Below are positions 23,301 through 35,800 of a stretch of 64,000 nucleotides of DNA, in pieces. The notes beneath the pieces were generated by a model. That model saw only the letters and a list, made by a program, of their open reading frames with translations. It was not told the origin of the DNA and ran no database searches. The stretch is taken from contig SMMW01000015.1 of NCBI GenBank assembly GCA_004794655.1, positions 248,001 through 312,000 of the forward strand, given 5' to 3'. This DNA is from Marisa cornuarietis (Eukaryota; Mollusca; Gastropoda; Architaenioglossa; Ampullariidae). Position 1 is the first letter of the stretch, and every line of letters begins with the position of its first letter. The translations under genes and the position numbers were made by a program.

Positions 23301-23507
23301 GTCTATTCCAGGGGTCTCAAACTCGCGGCCCGCGGGACATTAGTTTGCGGCCCGAACCTCAATATCAAAGTTTAATGTTAGTGCGGCCCGAGTTTGATAC
23401 TGTTTTATCTTCTGCTCTCTCGCTCCCTAGTCTGCAACTTCCAGTTTATGTCAACTGTCCTCTGGCTTCCCGCCATCCTCTGTATATCGCTACTTTATGA
23501 GACGAGG

Positions 23508-26500
23508 AACTCCGCCATTGCCGGTCCCAAGCCTGGATGAGAAAGGAGGAGGGTTGGGCATAGGGCTAGCAACCCTATCCCGTAAAAACTTTTATGCTAC
23601 GGAAACAACGGCTAGAGAAATAACTTCATCTGGTAGAAGTAGTGATGCAGTCCAGACAACTGGCCCTATGACGGCAAGAGATCAAAGCCAAATGGAAGTC
23701 TCTGGCCCGACAGCGGAACTCCTGACACCAAAACATCACATACGAATTGGTTGCTGGAATGTACGAACTTTATTCCAGACAGGAAGGTTGTCGCAAACAA
23801 TTAAAGAAATGAACAGCTACAAACTCACAATGCTCGCAGTAGCAGAGGCCAGATGGACAGGTACGGGAAAACAGGTACTTAACTCTGGGGAAACCATTAT
23901 CTGGTCTGGCAGGCAAGACAATCACCACCACTTTTATCATCAGCAGGAAACATGCAAATGCCATCTTACAGTGGAAGCCCATAAGCGAACGCCTACTCTA
24001 CGTGAGGTTAAACTCCAGGTTCACAAAACTTTCTATTGTAGTAGCCTATGCCCCCATTGACAACGCTGACGAAGAAGAAAAAGACAAATTTTATAGCGCA
24101 CTTCAAGTGGCTTTAGAAAACATCCCCAAGCATGATGTGATGGTCCTCATGGGCGATTTTAACGCAAGAGTAGGCAACAAAAACGAGAACAGAGAAAGAG
24201 TCATGGGGCGGCATGGAACTGGAGAACTTACTGATAATGGGGAGAGACTCATTAGTCTGTGTGAAGAGAACGATCTTATTATTGGTGGTACTCTGTTTGC
24301 GCACAAAACAATCCACAAACTAACCTGGACATCACCTGATGGAAGGACACAAAGCCAGATAGATCACATCATCATCAACAGCAAATGGAGGCACTCCCTG
24401 CAAGACGTGCAAGTCAAGCGAGGAGCAGACGTTGGCAGTGACCACCACCTATTAGTTGCATAGCTCAAACTGAAGTTAAGAAAAGCAAAGATTGGGCAGA
24501 AAAGAAACCAGCGTATGGATATGACCAAACTCGGAGACCCAGCAACAAAAAGGCATTCGGCATTGTACTGAAAAACAACTTCAGCATCCTCCTAGATGAA
24601 GCAGCAATAACGATCGATACCTTTAACAAAGCCACATTAGAAGCAGCAAAAGAAACAATTGGCTACAGGACAAGCCCCAAAAATGTATGGATATCTGTGC
24701 ACACATGGAACTTGATAGAAAAAAGGAAAGAGATGAAGAGTAAGCTCCTGAACACCAAATCCCCCAGGCTGAAAGAGAGGACTGCAGCACAATACAGGGA
24801 GCTACACAAACAGATCAAGTCCTCCTCAATGAGAGACAGGCGACAGTATATAGAGCAGCTCGCAGCTGAAGCCGAAGCAGCAGCCGAACGGAAAGATCTG
24901 AAGGCGACCTATCAAAACAAAAGGAAACTACGAGGTGACCAAAGGCACAACCAGGACCTCCCGGTTAAAAAAGCAGATGGCACACCCATCACGGAAGAGC
25001 GAGCCAAACTGAAGAGATGGGGGAACATTTTCAACAGATTCTTAACCAGCCAGAACCATCAGTGCTACCTGAAATCATCGAAGCAGAAGAGGATCTAGAT
25101 ATCAACACTGGACCCATTGCACTACAAGAAATTAAGGAAGCCATTCACAAAACAAAGAACGGCAAGGCACCAGGAGGGGGTGGTATATGTGCTGAAATGC
25201 TGAACGCAGAAGAGGAAGAGACACCGCGTATTCTACAAACAATCCTCCAGGAGATCTGGGACAGTGGAGAAATCCCTACCGAGTGGAGTAAAGGTGTTAT
25301 AGTCAAGATACCAAAGAAAGGAGACCTCGGTGACTGTAATAACTGGAGAGGCATCACACTGTTATCCGTCACCAGCAAAATTTTTAGCCGCATAATTCTC
25401 CAGCACATTACAACAACAGTAGACTCTATACTCCGACAAGAACAAGGTGGCTTCCAGAAAGGACGATCATGCATCGACCATATCTTTGTGCTGCGACTGA
25501 TCCTGGAACAATCGCAGGAGTGGAACAGTCCACTGTATATGGCCTTTATTGACTTTGAGAAGGCATTTGACAGCCTACATCGTGCCTCTCTATGGAAGAT
25601 TCTACGTCACTATGGCATTCCAAGGAAACTGGTTAACATCATCAAGTCCTTATATGAAAATTTTGAATGCCAGGTCATCCACAACAACCAGCTGACTGAA
25701 CCCTTTAGAGTGGACACAGGTGTCAAGCAGGGGTGCATCCTGTCACCAATACTGTTCTCACTGGCCATTGATTGGCTCATGCATCGTGTCACTTAGGTAA
25801 AACGACAGGGTCTACAGTGGACTCTAACCACAGTTTTGGAAGATCTAGATTATGCCGATGACCTAGGACTGCTATCCCATAGGCACCAAGACCTTCAAGA
25901 TAAGACCGAAACCCTTAGTAAGACTGCCAGCATGATAGGGCTCAGAGTCAACACTAGAAAAACACAAGTCCTAAGGAACAACATGACAAACAATAATCCT
26001 ATCACAATCAGTGGGAGTCCACTAGTGGACGTAAAAGAATTTGTGTACCTAGGCAGTAAGGTAACAGCAGATGGTGACTGTGAACAGGAGGTCAAGACCA
26101 GAATCAGCAAAGCCAACCAAGCTTTTGTAATGCTTAAGCACATCTGGAGATCCACTGGCCTCAGCAGCCATACAAAGATTAGGATCTTCAAGAGCAACGT
26201 TCTCAATGTCCTCCTATATGGGTCAGAGTGCTGGAAGACCACAGCCTCCAGCGATAAAAAACTAGAAGTGTTTCAAACCAAGTGTCTGTGGCGCATAAAA
26301 AAGATCTTCTGGCCCAACACCATCTCAAATGAAGAACTGTGCGAACAGATGGGGGGTGTGCACCTTGGCAGAAGCAATCCAACTGTGGCGCTGGCGATGG
26401 TTAGGTCACGTGTGCCGCATGCCTCCAGACTCAATCCCCAGAACAGCCCTGCGATGGACACAAGGAAAGAGGAACAGAGGGAGGCCCAAAGAGATGATGA

Positions 26501-26516
26501 TGGATGATGATGATAA
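23508..26516 (+). mobile_element. RTE-type LINE nested in hAT copy 2
   Basis: About 3.0 kb, flanked by a perfect 12-bp target duplication TATGAGACGAGG (23496-23507 and 26517-26528). Joining the flanks restores the hAT sequence as seen in copy 1. The 5' region is short, the endonuclease and RT follow, and the 3' end is a (GAT)n-type tail (about 26493-26513). Length, domain order and trinucleotide tail are typical of RTE elements. It appears nearly full length. Confidence 0.95.
23600..26510 (+). pseudogene. RTE endonuclease-reverse transcriptase polyprotein
   Basis: The endonuclease starts with RIGCWNVRTLFQTGRL (about 23740) and continues with EARWTGTG. After a frameshift near 23930 come VVAYAPI, MGDFNARVG (about 24150) and GADVGSDHHLL (about 24440), all the expected catalytic motifs. 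A TAG at 24461 and a frameshift near 24550 precede the helical linker. The RT has KNGKAPGGGGICAEML, NNWRGITLLSV, QGGFQKGRSCIDHIF, FIDFEKAFDSLHR, VKQGCILSPILF and the catalytic YADD at about 25850. The C-terminal FVYLGSKVTADGD, IRIFKSNVLNVLLYGSECW and RGRPKE segments follow. Breaks near 25010, 25796 (stop) and 26340 inactivate it, but catalytic residues survive. It is one of the better-preserved LINEs in the window. Confidence 0.92.
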
Positions 26517-26817
26517 TATGAGACGAGGTCATAGGTCGACTGTCTAGGCTATAAATAGTACTAGCCCTAGGATACGACAGATGCGAATCCCAATTTTCAG
26601 TGTTGTGTGCGGAGCTGAATGAACCTACCAATCGCGGTGGGGTATATTGCTTTCGGAGGCGGGACATCATCCGGGCTTATTGCGAATTTGCGCCAATACC
26701 TTGGGCTCAGAAGCGGAGGCGGCCGCGGAAATTGCTGCTCAGCGGGACCCCTCCCCCCCCCAAAAAAAAGAAGAAAAAGAAACAGCGGAAAAGACGCATC
26801 GGCTAAACACTGAAACA

Positions 26818-28610
26818 GTGACACCAAGTGAAATTATATATTACACAGCCCCAAACATGTCTTTTTCAAAGCCTGCAGTGAAGTGAAAGGTTGGTGATGA
26901 GCACAGACAATTTCAGGAAAAGTGGGATGTGCAATATTTCTTTGTTGAGCACAGGGGCATCCCGACGTGTCTTATTTGCACAGAGAAAGTTGCAGTGCAC
27001 AAAGAATACAATTTGAAACGTCATTACACAACTAGACATGCTGAGGAGTATGCAAAATACCAGAGAGATGAGAGAGCCAACCAAGTTGCTAAACTTAAAA
27101 CATCTACTGAGGCAACAAGATTTTTATAAGAAAGCAGCCAAAGAGAATGATGCAGCAGTCGAAGCTAGCTACATGGTTAGTGAGATGATTGCTAAAACCA
27201 TTCAAAGAAGGTGAATTTGTGAAAAAGTGCACATTACAGGCTGCAAGTATTGTCTGTCCAGAAAAGAAAGGTCAGTTTAGCAACATCAGCCTTTCTGCCA
27301 ACACCGTAGCAGAGCGCATTTCTGACCTGTTAAGTGACATTTATGATCAACTGTGTGAAAAGCAAAATGTTTCAGTGTATACTCAGTCGCTCTTGATGAG
27401 ACCACAGAAATCACCGACACTGACCAACTCGCAATCTACGTCCGTGGTGTTGATGACAATTTTGAAGTCATAGAGGAGTTGCTCACAGTGATTCCAGTGC
27501 ATTGCCAGACCACCGCACAGGAGATATTTCACCAGCTGTGTGATGCCATTGAGAATGCCGATTTGCCTTGGAGGAGGTTTGTTGGAATAACTACTGATGG
27601 AGCGCCATCAATGACAGGGAGGAAAAATGGACTGGTGGCACTTGTTCAAAAAAAAAAAACTGGAAGAGGAAGGTGTGGAGGAGACCATTCCTCTGCACTG
27701 CATTATTCATCAGCAGGCCCTTTGCAGCAAATGCCTGAAGTTTGACAATGTGATGTCTTTTGTTGTGAAATGCATCAACCAAATCAGATTCAGTGACTTA
27801 AAGCACAGAAGGTTTCGTGCTTTTTTTTTTTTTTTTTAGAGGAAATGGAGTCAGAATATGGGGATGTGCTTTGCTTCACCGAGGTATGTTGGCTCAGCAG
27901 GGGAAACATATTGAAGAGATTTTTTGAGTTGAGAGAGGAAGTAAAAGCCTTCATGGAGAAAGATGGGGTTGCTGTTCCTGTGCTAAGTGATCCAAAATGG
28001 CTCATGGACTTAGCTTTTTTTGTTGATATCACACATGAGCTTAATGTACTGAACAAGAAGTTACAAGGCCAGGAGCAACTTGTCAGTGCTGCCTTTGACA
28101 ACGTGAGAGCATTCTCTACAAAACTAATGTTATGGAAAGCCCAGCTTTCTCAGACAAACCTTTGCCATTTCCCAGCAAGCAAGGCACTCATGGATGCAGG
28201 CACACCATTCAGTGGTGACGAGTAGTGGATGTCATTTTGAAGCTACAGGAGGAATTTGATCACAGATTTGCAGACTTCGACGCACAGAGCCACATTTCAA
28301 ATTTTTGCAGATCCCTTCTCCATTGATGTGCAAGATGCCCCTCCTGTGCTTCAAATGGAGCAGAGATGGTGTTGGGCCAGAAGCTTCCCTGAGCTTTCCT
28401 GAATGTTCAAGCGGACCATGTGTCTTTTTGGGAGCACATACTTGTGAGAAAAGCTCTTCTCTACCTTGAACTTAAATAAGTCTAAGTACAGGTCTAGACT
28501 TATTGATGAGCATCTTCAAGCCGTACTGAGGGTCTCAACTGCGAGTTACGCTGCCAGATCTCTAGCAGCAAGCAGTAGGCAGAAGAAGCCATATTCAAAA
28601 CAGTTTATGT
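26818..28610 (+). pseudogene. hAT transposase (GTF2IRD2/ZBED5-like type), copy 2
   Basis: Counterpart of the 15.4-17.2 kb transposase. The N-terminus is SKPAVK followed by a TGA, then YFFVEHRGIPTC and a C-x2-C zinc finger. It continues through SDLLSDIYDQLCEK, a broken LDETTEIT region, FVGITTDGAPSMTGRK, a HCIIHQQALCSK in another frame, EVCWLSRGNILKRFFEL, SDPKWLMDLAFFVDIT and a degenerate dimerisation region to about 28545. Frameshifts occur at about 27130, 27200, 27390, 27640 and 27840 and later. It preserves a stretch (about 27270-27320) lost from copy 1, but is otherwise more damaged. The poly-T coding run (27821-27837) is at the same codon as in copy 1. The distal hAT end lies beyond the second LINE at 34027-34245. 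Confidence 0.88.
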
Positions 28611-29189
28611 TCAATGTTCCATTCATGTTCAGAAAGTTTCCCCCGTGGACCCGGCTCCTAGTGCCGGTGGTGGACACCCAACCTCTCTCTGGATGGGTGA
28701 CAGAGTGGCCTGCCTCTTTCCTCCTCACTGTACTTGTTTCTGTCTCACAGGTCCTTTCACCTTTATTCCTTTTTCGTCAAAACACTTATCTCCTTCACTG
28801 CCGTTTTTCCAATTCTATCCTCTGCCTTTTGGTCCTTTCCCCCTTTTTCAATGCTTCCCAAAATATCTCTTTTCCTTTTTTTGTGCTTTCTCAGCGGCCT
28901 TCTTTAGGCCCCCTGCGTTTGCCGTGCAGGTCGACCTGTGTCGGAGGAGATTGGGATCCTGGAGGCTGAGGTCACTGATGAGTTGCGGCCCATCATACCA
29001 ACATTCCTCTTTGGCCCAAACTTCTCCTATACAGGAGGTTGGTGCTGGCCCCCACCAATCAATCGGCTGGTCGTACAATGCTCTAGTTTTGCTAGAAGGC
29101 TGCGGCCTGGGTCAATCTGTTTCACATTCTTGTGGGTCAGAGTATACTTCTCCTGTAGCCCTGGTGCAGCCCTGCTGGATATACCCATG

Positions 29190-30592
29190 CGGTGCCGCTC
29201 GGCTGCATCCCCTAGTTGGACTCCGTGGTGGTTGGGGAACAGGAGAAATGAACCTTCATCTTTCCTCATAGCTAAAAAATTTTCACATCCTGGAAAACGC
29301 TCTCGACCTTTTGATGACAATTCCTCAGACATTGAGGAGGAGGCACGTGATGACGTGATAAAGTTTGTAGAAGGGGCATGGCCACGTTATTTAATTGTGG
29401 AGAGTGGGAAAAACCTATATTGGGACTGTCCCCCTTTGCCATCCAGAAAGGTTTTCATACCATCTCTTCCAACTTTTCGTCAATAAAGTGGGTGAGATCT
29501 AGACAATTCCTAGTCCAATGCAAGAATCAAAAAGCATCAGAAGCTTTAAGGAAATGGGACGGAAAACAATTTGTGGACCGTCCCATAAAAGTGACACCTC
29601 ATAAAACTTTAAACTCATCTAGAGGAGTAATCAGGTGTAGTGATCTTTCTGGATTGTCAGAAGTAGACATACGTGCTGAATTGTCTCAGCAGGGTGTATC
29701 CCATGTACATAGGATCACCCTTAAGAAAGATGGCAAGTTGATTCCTACAAATACATATTTCCTCACCTCTTTTCCAAACCTTCCAAAATTCATTCAAATT
29801 GGTTATCTTCGGGTGAAGGTGGCACTTTTTATCCCCTCACCTTTACGTTGTTTCAAGTGCCAAAGATATGGACATGGATCATCTACATGTAGATCAGAGA
29901 CACGCTGTGTAAAGTGCAGCGAGTCTCACTCCCCAAATGATTGTCATGGAACACTCAAATGTGCAAATTGTGCTGGATGTCATCCAGCCTCTTCCCGAGA
30001 CTGTCCCCGTTGGAAGGAGGAAGATCAAATCCAGCGGATAAAAGCAGAGCAGGGTTTGTCGTACCCAGAGGCACGTCGCCGTGTTGGGAAACCTTCAAGT
30101 CTCCACGCAAACAGCCGGAAACCCCTCTTTTGCAGGGGTGGTTTCTCGGCACTCTGTAAAATCCACCTCATGCCAAACAGATATCACATGGCTACACACA
30201 GAAACCCCCAACCCACACACACTCATGCCACCTCCACCTACAGAACAAACGCAGCCCAAACCTTCCACACCTCAACCAATTCCAGCATACACCTCAATCA
30301 GACCTTCAGCACGTGCACCCACACGTACTCATCAACAAAGTCCCAAACTGCAATTACTGCCACTCCCCAAAAGTCCCCTCTTAAAACTTCACAAACCTCC
30401 CGGCCCTCTGGGTCCAAAACATTTAGCTCCCGTACACGAAGACACCCTCCCTCACCTACTTCAAATCGATTTGCACCCCTTTCAGATAGCTTGATGGACA
30501 TGGAGGAACGAAGGGTTCCTTCACCCTCACCCCCAGGTCGCTTAAACACCTCCTCCTGTACACGACATTCCAGGTCGTCATCTCATACTTAA
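29190..30592 (+). pseudogene. LINE ORF1, gag-like zinc-knuckle protein
   Basis: The reading KRSRPFDDNSSDIEEEA (about 29295) runs to a frameshift near 29405, where the main frame (29378-30592) takes over. That frame gives an RNA-recognition-like region with RSRQFLVQCKNQKAS and VRVHRI-type strands. It is followed by three CCHC-like knuckles beginning CFKCQRYGHGSSTC, then CVKCSESHSPNDC and CANCAGCHPASSRDC (about 29850-30005), and a Ser/Thr/Pro-rich tail. This is the usual ORF1 of Jockey/I-type LINEs, which coats element RNA. One frameshift near the start and another possible one near 30150 are the only lesions noted. ORF2 begins six bases after its stop. Confidence 0.85.
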
Positions 30593-30597
30593 ATTAT

Positions 30598-33500
30598 GTG
30601 ACAAATCTGCTACAGTGGAACTGTCGAGGAATTAGGGCAAATTTTGAAGAACTAAAAGTTGTTTTGCATCAAACAGATACTAGAGTGATTGTCCTCCAAG
30701 AGACCTTTTTGCAGGACACAGATACTTTTACCTGCAAAGGGTTTCAGATACTCCGAAAGGCATCTGCAAGTGATTCTCATGCTGGTGGAGTAGCTCTTTT
30801 AATTCATTTCTTTTCAGCCCCATCCCCCTTTCCACCCCATTACAAGCTGTGGCAGCCAGAATATCCCTCAAGAAAACCATCACAGTATGTAGTGTATACC
30901 TTCCCCTTTCAATTAGCGTTTCTCGTCAACACCTGGAGGATCTTCTTCAATAGGCTCCTTCCCCTCTACTCCTCTTGCATTCCTTTTTAATGGACATCAT
31001 CCCCTGTGGGGTGGGGATGTTAGTGACTCACGTGGTGAACTTTTATCAGGCTTTTTTTTTAACGATATTGACTTATGTGTGATGAATGATGGTAGTCAAA
31101 CATTTTATCGACCCCATAATGCATCTGCAACTGCAATTGATCTTTCAGTATGTGATCCCACACTGACAGTTGACTTCAACTGGCATGTGTGGGATGATCT
31201 TTGTGGAAGTGACCATTACCCTATCATCCTTTCCTCTATCTCAACCGATACAGCTAAACAGGGAGACCACTGGAATTTAGCGCGGGCAAACTTGAGTTCT
31301 TTTAAAACACTCTGTGAATCAATGCTGTCTCCCATAGAACTATTCATCTCACCTGTGGATGAGGTTTCAAACAGGATTCCACAACCTCTACAGGTCATCC
31401 AATGGAAAGTTTCTCCCTAGCATTACTGGAGGTTATGAACAAAAGCATCCCTCGTTACAGCCACCACAGGAGGCTCCCCAAAGTTCCCTGGTTTAATGAG
31501 GATTGCCGAAAGGCAATACAAAATAGGAAAAAGGTACAGAGAACAGTTTTTCGATCTCCCATCCCCGAAAATGTTCTAAATTTCAAACGCCTTCGAGCAC
31601 AGGCCTGTCACATCTGTAAAAAGCAAAGAAGGCTCTCTTGGCAACATTTTGTTTCCTCATTGACAAACCGTACCCCATCCCGAATGGTATGGTCAGCTAT
31701 CAAAAAAAACTAAAAGGAAAGGATATCAATAGAGCGGTTGGACAACTGAGAGCCGAACAAAATTTACTTACTGATCATTGCAATCCAGCTGGGCTCCACT
31801 TTTGAAATGACAACCTCGTCACTACAATGTTCCACAGCTTTTCAGCAAGTGAAGGTTTGCAAAGAATTAATAAAATGAAACTTTCAATCGGACAACTTGG
31901 AATCTTACAACACCGATTTCTCTATGTCTGAACTTTCAAAGTGCTCCCACTCGGCCCCAGGACCAGACAGTATCTCATATAAAATCGTAACCAAAATCCC
32001 AGAATCATCTTTGAGGACATTATTGCAGATTTTCAACCATATATGGAATACAGGAAACCTTCCTTCCGCTTGGCATGAGGCTATATTAGTTCCTATACCG
32101 AAACCAGGAAAAGATCCCTCAGATCCAAACAGTTACCGTCCAATTGCTTTAACAAATTGTTTCTGTAAGGTACTAGAAAGGATGGTAAATTCACGATTGA
32201 TTTGGGTGTTAGAGTCCCAGAATCTTCTTTCCAGCATTCAGTGTGGTTTTCGAAAAAATTGTAGTACTACAGATCAAATGGTCAGATTTGAAATGTTTAT
32301 AAGGGACGCCTTTATTAAACAAAAAGCAAGTGATAGGAGTATTCTTTGACCTAGAAAGAGCTTATGACACAGTGTGGAGGCAAGGTATTTTGTTGGACCT
32401 ATTTTCTCTAGGCTTTCGAGACCGACTACCAATTTTCATTAAAAACTTTCTAACATGTCGTGTGTTTAGAGTCCGGATACAAAATACCTTTTCAGACACC
32501 CATGAACAGCAGGTGGGAGTCCCTCAAGGAAGTATCCTGTCACCTATATTGTTCTACATTAAAATAGATGGCATCCTGAAGTCTATTCCTAAAAATATGG
32601 CTGCTTCGCTATATGTAGATGATTTTGCACTTTGTATACGAGGAAAGTTTCTACCTGGTCTGGAGAGACAATTACAGTTATGTGTAAACCAAAAATGTAA
32701 ACCCATCTCAAAATGGGTATTAGAAAACAGTTTCAAATTTTCTCCCTCATAATCTGTATGCATCCACTTTACAAAACTAAGAGGTCCTTTTCCTGAACCT
32801 TCAATTCATGTAAATGGAACAGCACTCAAAGTAGTGGAAGAGGTCCATTTCTTGGGTGTTATTTTTGATCGTAAACTCTCTTTTCAGAACCACATCCGCC
32901 ATCTTCAGGCTTCTTGTCTGAAGGCTCTAGATGTATTGAGAGCGATAAGTAACACAAACTTGAGTGCAGACCAAATCACTTTACTCCGTTTTTATCGTTC
33001 CCTAGTGTGTTCAAAATTGGATTATGGATGCATAGTCTATGGATCAGCCAGGACATCATACCTAGAAAGGCTAGACACTGTACACCATCACGGCCTGAGA
33101 ATTTGTCTTGGAGCTTTCAGAACTACTCCAATACACAGTCTATATGCAGAGTCAGGTGAACCCCCTCTAGGTTTACGCCGACTAAAACTAATGTTCTCCT
33201 ATATCTCGAAACTTCGAGCTCTGCCCCAAAACCCTGCTTTCCACTCAGTTTTCTCCGTTCAGTTTCTGGAGAAATATAGGGCACGTGAACATGAACAAAA
33301 ACCTCTACCCATACGAGCTTACTTCCATCTTCAGAAATTGGGAATGGACCCCCAACAAACAGCACCATTTGCACTGACCAGAACACCACCATGGCTACTT
33401 CCCACACCTGAAATTCGTTTTGACCTCTCCAACCAAAAAAAAAAAAAAAGGTGAAAACCCTAACATAGTCTATCAGCAACTTTTCAAAGAAATAGTCACA

Positions 33501-33934
33501 GACTATCCTGATTTTTGTCACATATACACTGATGGATCAAAAAATCCTGAAAAAGAAACTGTAGCAGCTGCAGCAGTGCCGATGGACATTTCCACACCAT
33601 CTCTGACAGCTCGCTTGGAAGGTCATAGCTCCATTTTTTCTGCAGAGTTAAAAGCCCTTCTACTTGCGCTGCAGTACATCCATACATCTAAAGAGAAAAA
33701 CTTCTTAGTTATTTCAGACTTTTGTCATCCCTACTTGCACTTCACTCTCAACGTTTAGATCACCCACGACTGGTTCAATTCTTTGAACTTATATCCTTAC
33801 TACAAAATGACAATTTTGACATTATCTTTATTTGGGTTCCTGGCCATGCAAATATTCCAGAAAACACTAAAGCTGATGAGGCAGCAAAAAGAGCCCTTCA
33901 GCAACCACTTGTGGTCCATACAACATTTGCTTAA
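30598..33934 (+). pseudogene. LINE ORF2: endonuclease, reverse transcriptase, RNase H
   Basis: The endonuclease opens with LLQWNCRGIRANFEEL (about 30602), then VLQETFL, and after a frameshift GGDVSDSRGE and CGSDHYPII (about 31200). The RT region has SAPGPDSISYK, NSYRPIALTN, QCGFRKNCSTTDQ, FFDLERAYDTVWR, GVPQGSILSPILF and the catalytic YVDD at about 32613 (Val where most LINEs have Ala). The thumb has LGVIFDRKLSF. The RNase H domain has IYTDGSK (about 33521), SAELKALLLALQ and WVPGHANIPENTKADEAAK (about 33835). Frameshifts near 30990, 31420, 31715, 32330, 32750, a poly-A run at 33436 and about 33720 break it into several frames. Confidence 0.9.
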
Positions 33935-34253
33935 GATTGGTACACTTCTGTTAAAATGCATATCTCACAACTTTGGCAGCTTCATTGGGACTCTATGAAG
34001 CACAACAAACAACAATTAACTAACTAATGTTCAGAAAGTTAAATGTTAAAGAACTGTTAATACAGACATTTGAATCTGAATAATAATAATAATAATTACA
34101 TTTCTCTAGTCAGCAACTATATGTGGTTTCTTCAGTCTTCTATATCTGCTGTATTATTATTATCTTGTGGAAAACCTGATGCGGCCCAGCCTCACCCAGA
34201 CTCTACCTCCAGCGGCCCCCGGGTAAATTAGTTTTGAGACCTCTGGTCTACTT

Positions 34254-34767
34254 CAACCAATACAACGGGAACTACCGTCTAGCAGTTGTTACACATTGGC
34301 ATTGCGGACCTGTGCACCGACAGTATCCAGCTTAAAGTCCTGTCTAACAATTACCATGAAAGCCATCACGAAAACCACAATAAATACCAGAGTATATGAC
34401 TTTGCGGTGTATCCAACAGCGGCTACAAAAAGCAGGTCATGGCGGATAGTACCCACGCCGACTGTCACAGCTCTACAGCTATGTACGGGCCAGATCAAAA
34501 CTCCAACAAAATTTGAATTTAAGAAATAATTACATTAGAAAAAAATTAACAAACAAAATGATTAACTTAATTAACTATACAAGAGAACACATAGTAAATC
34601 CCCTCTTTTCGAGGTAAAAGTCTGAACACGTCTGCTTTTGAAGCCTCCGACGTCAGGTCCGGAGCTCCACTGTCCCCGTGAGCTAGACTTTTCGTGCCGG
34701 GGGGTGAACACCCAGCCTCTTTCTGGCTGGGTGACTAAGAGAACTTCTTTTAGTTTCTTTGGCAGTT
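34254..34767. other. Short flank with a LINE-5'-end-like segment
   Basis: No gene. The stretch at about 34674-34738 shares a GTGCCGG...ACACCCA-x-CCTCT...TGGGTGAC block with the 5' end of the I-group LINE at 28641-28700. In both places it can fold as a short hairpin (CACCCAGCC / GGCTGGGTG in this copy). Confidence 0.45.
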
Positions 34768-35800
34768 TCAATGGCTACCCAGATACTTCTTGACATGAGA
34801 AAGTACTTTATCCTGATCAGCCTCTCTGTGAATGTCAACAGCAGTAACTAGAATTGTGGACAGATGATCCATCAAGTATACGAACTCTTCGAGCTCGCTT
34901 GTTTCAGGATTTGTGATGGGTAATGTCAACTGGCTCAAAGCATCCGTATGTTTTCTGGATGACCCTGGTCTATAGCTGATGGTGTAGGTGTGACTAGATA
35001 GCATCATGGCCCATCATTGGAATGGGTTTGTGTTCGTTGAAAAGGGTCATTAAAGGTTGGTGATCAGTGTACAGCCAAAAATGACGCCCAAAATATATAG
35101 CGAGCTTCCGTTGAATGTTTGAATAGTTCCGTTCAGCCTTGTTGAGTGATCTGGAAGCAAAGGTAATATGCCGCTTGGTGCCATCTGGTAGTTTGTGGCC
35201 TAAAACAGCTCCTAAACCCACTCCTAAAGCATAACATGACAAAGTCACCTCCAAATTAGGATTGAAATGAACAAGCAAGTTGGTAGACTGTAGCACATCC
35301 TTTACTTTTCTAAGAATGACCCAGATAAGTGACTTCTGGCAGCATGAACTGCCACTTCTCTTTCTTCAAGCGAAAACTTTCTGCAACCAATCTACAAAAG
35401 GCTTTCCTGAGATGTTGAATATGACTCTCCTCTAAATCACCAGTAATGAGGATCTCACCTTGGAACACTGCAACTTGAGGTATATCCTGTAGCAGACAGT
35501 CCACCATTTTCTGGAAAATTGCAGGTGCGGCTGAGACGTCAAATGGCAAACTATAATATTGAAACAATCCCTTTGGTGTGTTAAACGTTGTCAGTTCCTT
35601 TGAGTCTTCCTTGAGAGGTAGCTCTGGTATGCATGGATCAGATCCAGCTTCCTAAAAGTCTTTCCACCAAGAATCCGAATCATCAGATCTTCCACACGAG
35701 GTAATGGCTTTGCAAACATGTTCACTGTGACTTTATAGTCTCCACATATTCGCACAGTTCCATCTGGTTTTAACACAATCACTCAGCTCTCGCTGGAAGG
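34768..35800 (-). pseudogene. Ty3/gypsy reverse transcriptase and RNase H
   Basis: Minus-strand frames give the RT entry IVLKPDGTVRICGDYKVTVN, then LPRVEDLMIRILGGKTFRKLD. After a frameshift comes FQYYSLPFDVSAAPAIFQ...MVDCLLQ, then the position of the catalytic YxDD box, which reads FQGE (about 35455), and ITGDLEESHIQHL. After TYLGHS about 80 family residues are missing. Reading then resumes with STNLLVHFNP, FASRSLNKAERNYSNIQRK and LYTDHQPLMTLF, and ends with the chromatin-side linker SYRPGSSRKHTDALSQL. Loss of both catalytic aspartates, an internal deletion and frameshifts make it inactive. Confidence 0.88.

Larger units (their letters stand above)
28639..34026 (+). mobile_element. I-group LINE with RNase H nested in hAT copy 2
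   Basis: About 5.4 kb, flanked by the 14-bp duplication ATGTTCAGAAAGTT (28625-28638 and 34027-34040); removing the insert restores hAT sequence. It has a 5' untranslated region with a short hairpin, ORF1 with zinc knuckles, ORF2 with endonuclease, RT and RNase H, and a TAAC/TAA-type 3' tail (about 34012-34026). The presence of RNase H and a CCHC gag-like ORF1 places it in the I superfamily (I/Nimb/Ingi and relatives). The exact clade is not decided. Confidence 0.93.
23309..34245 (+). mobile_element. hAT DNA transposon, copy 2, with two nested LINEs
   Basis: Same family as the element at 15025-17714, in the opposite orientation. The left end is CAGGGGTCTCAAACT (23309) and the right end is the inverse of CAGAGGTCTCAAAACT (ending 34245). 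The flanking 8-mers GTCTATTC (23301-23308) and GTCTACTT (34246-34253) match at 6 of 8 positions, a decayed target duplication. The hAT sequence itself is in three pieces, 23309-23507, 26517-28638 and 34027-34245, separated by an RTE and an I-group LINE. Each of these two carries its own target duplication, so both inserted after the hAT. Confidence 0.93.

Noticed and set aside
28645..29271. 208-codon plus frame at the start of the I-group LINE
   Set aside because: Lies in the untranslated leader and in a different frame from ORF1; no motif.
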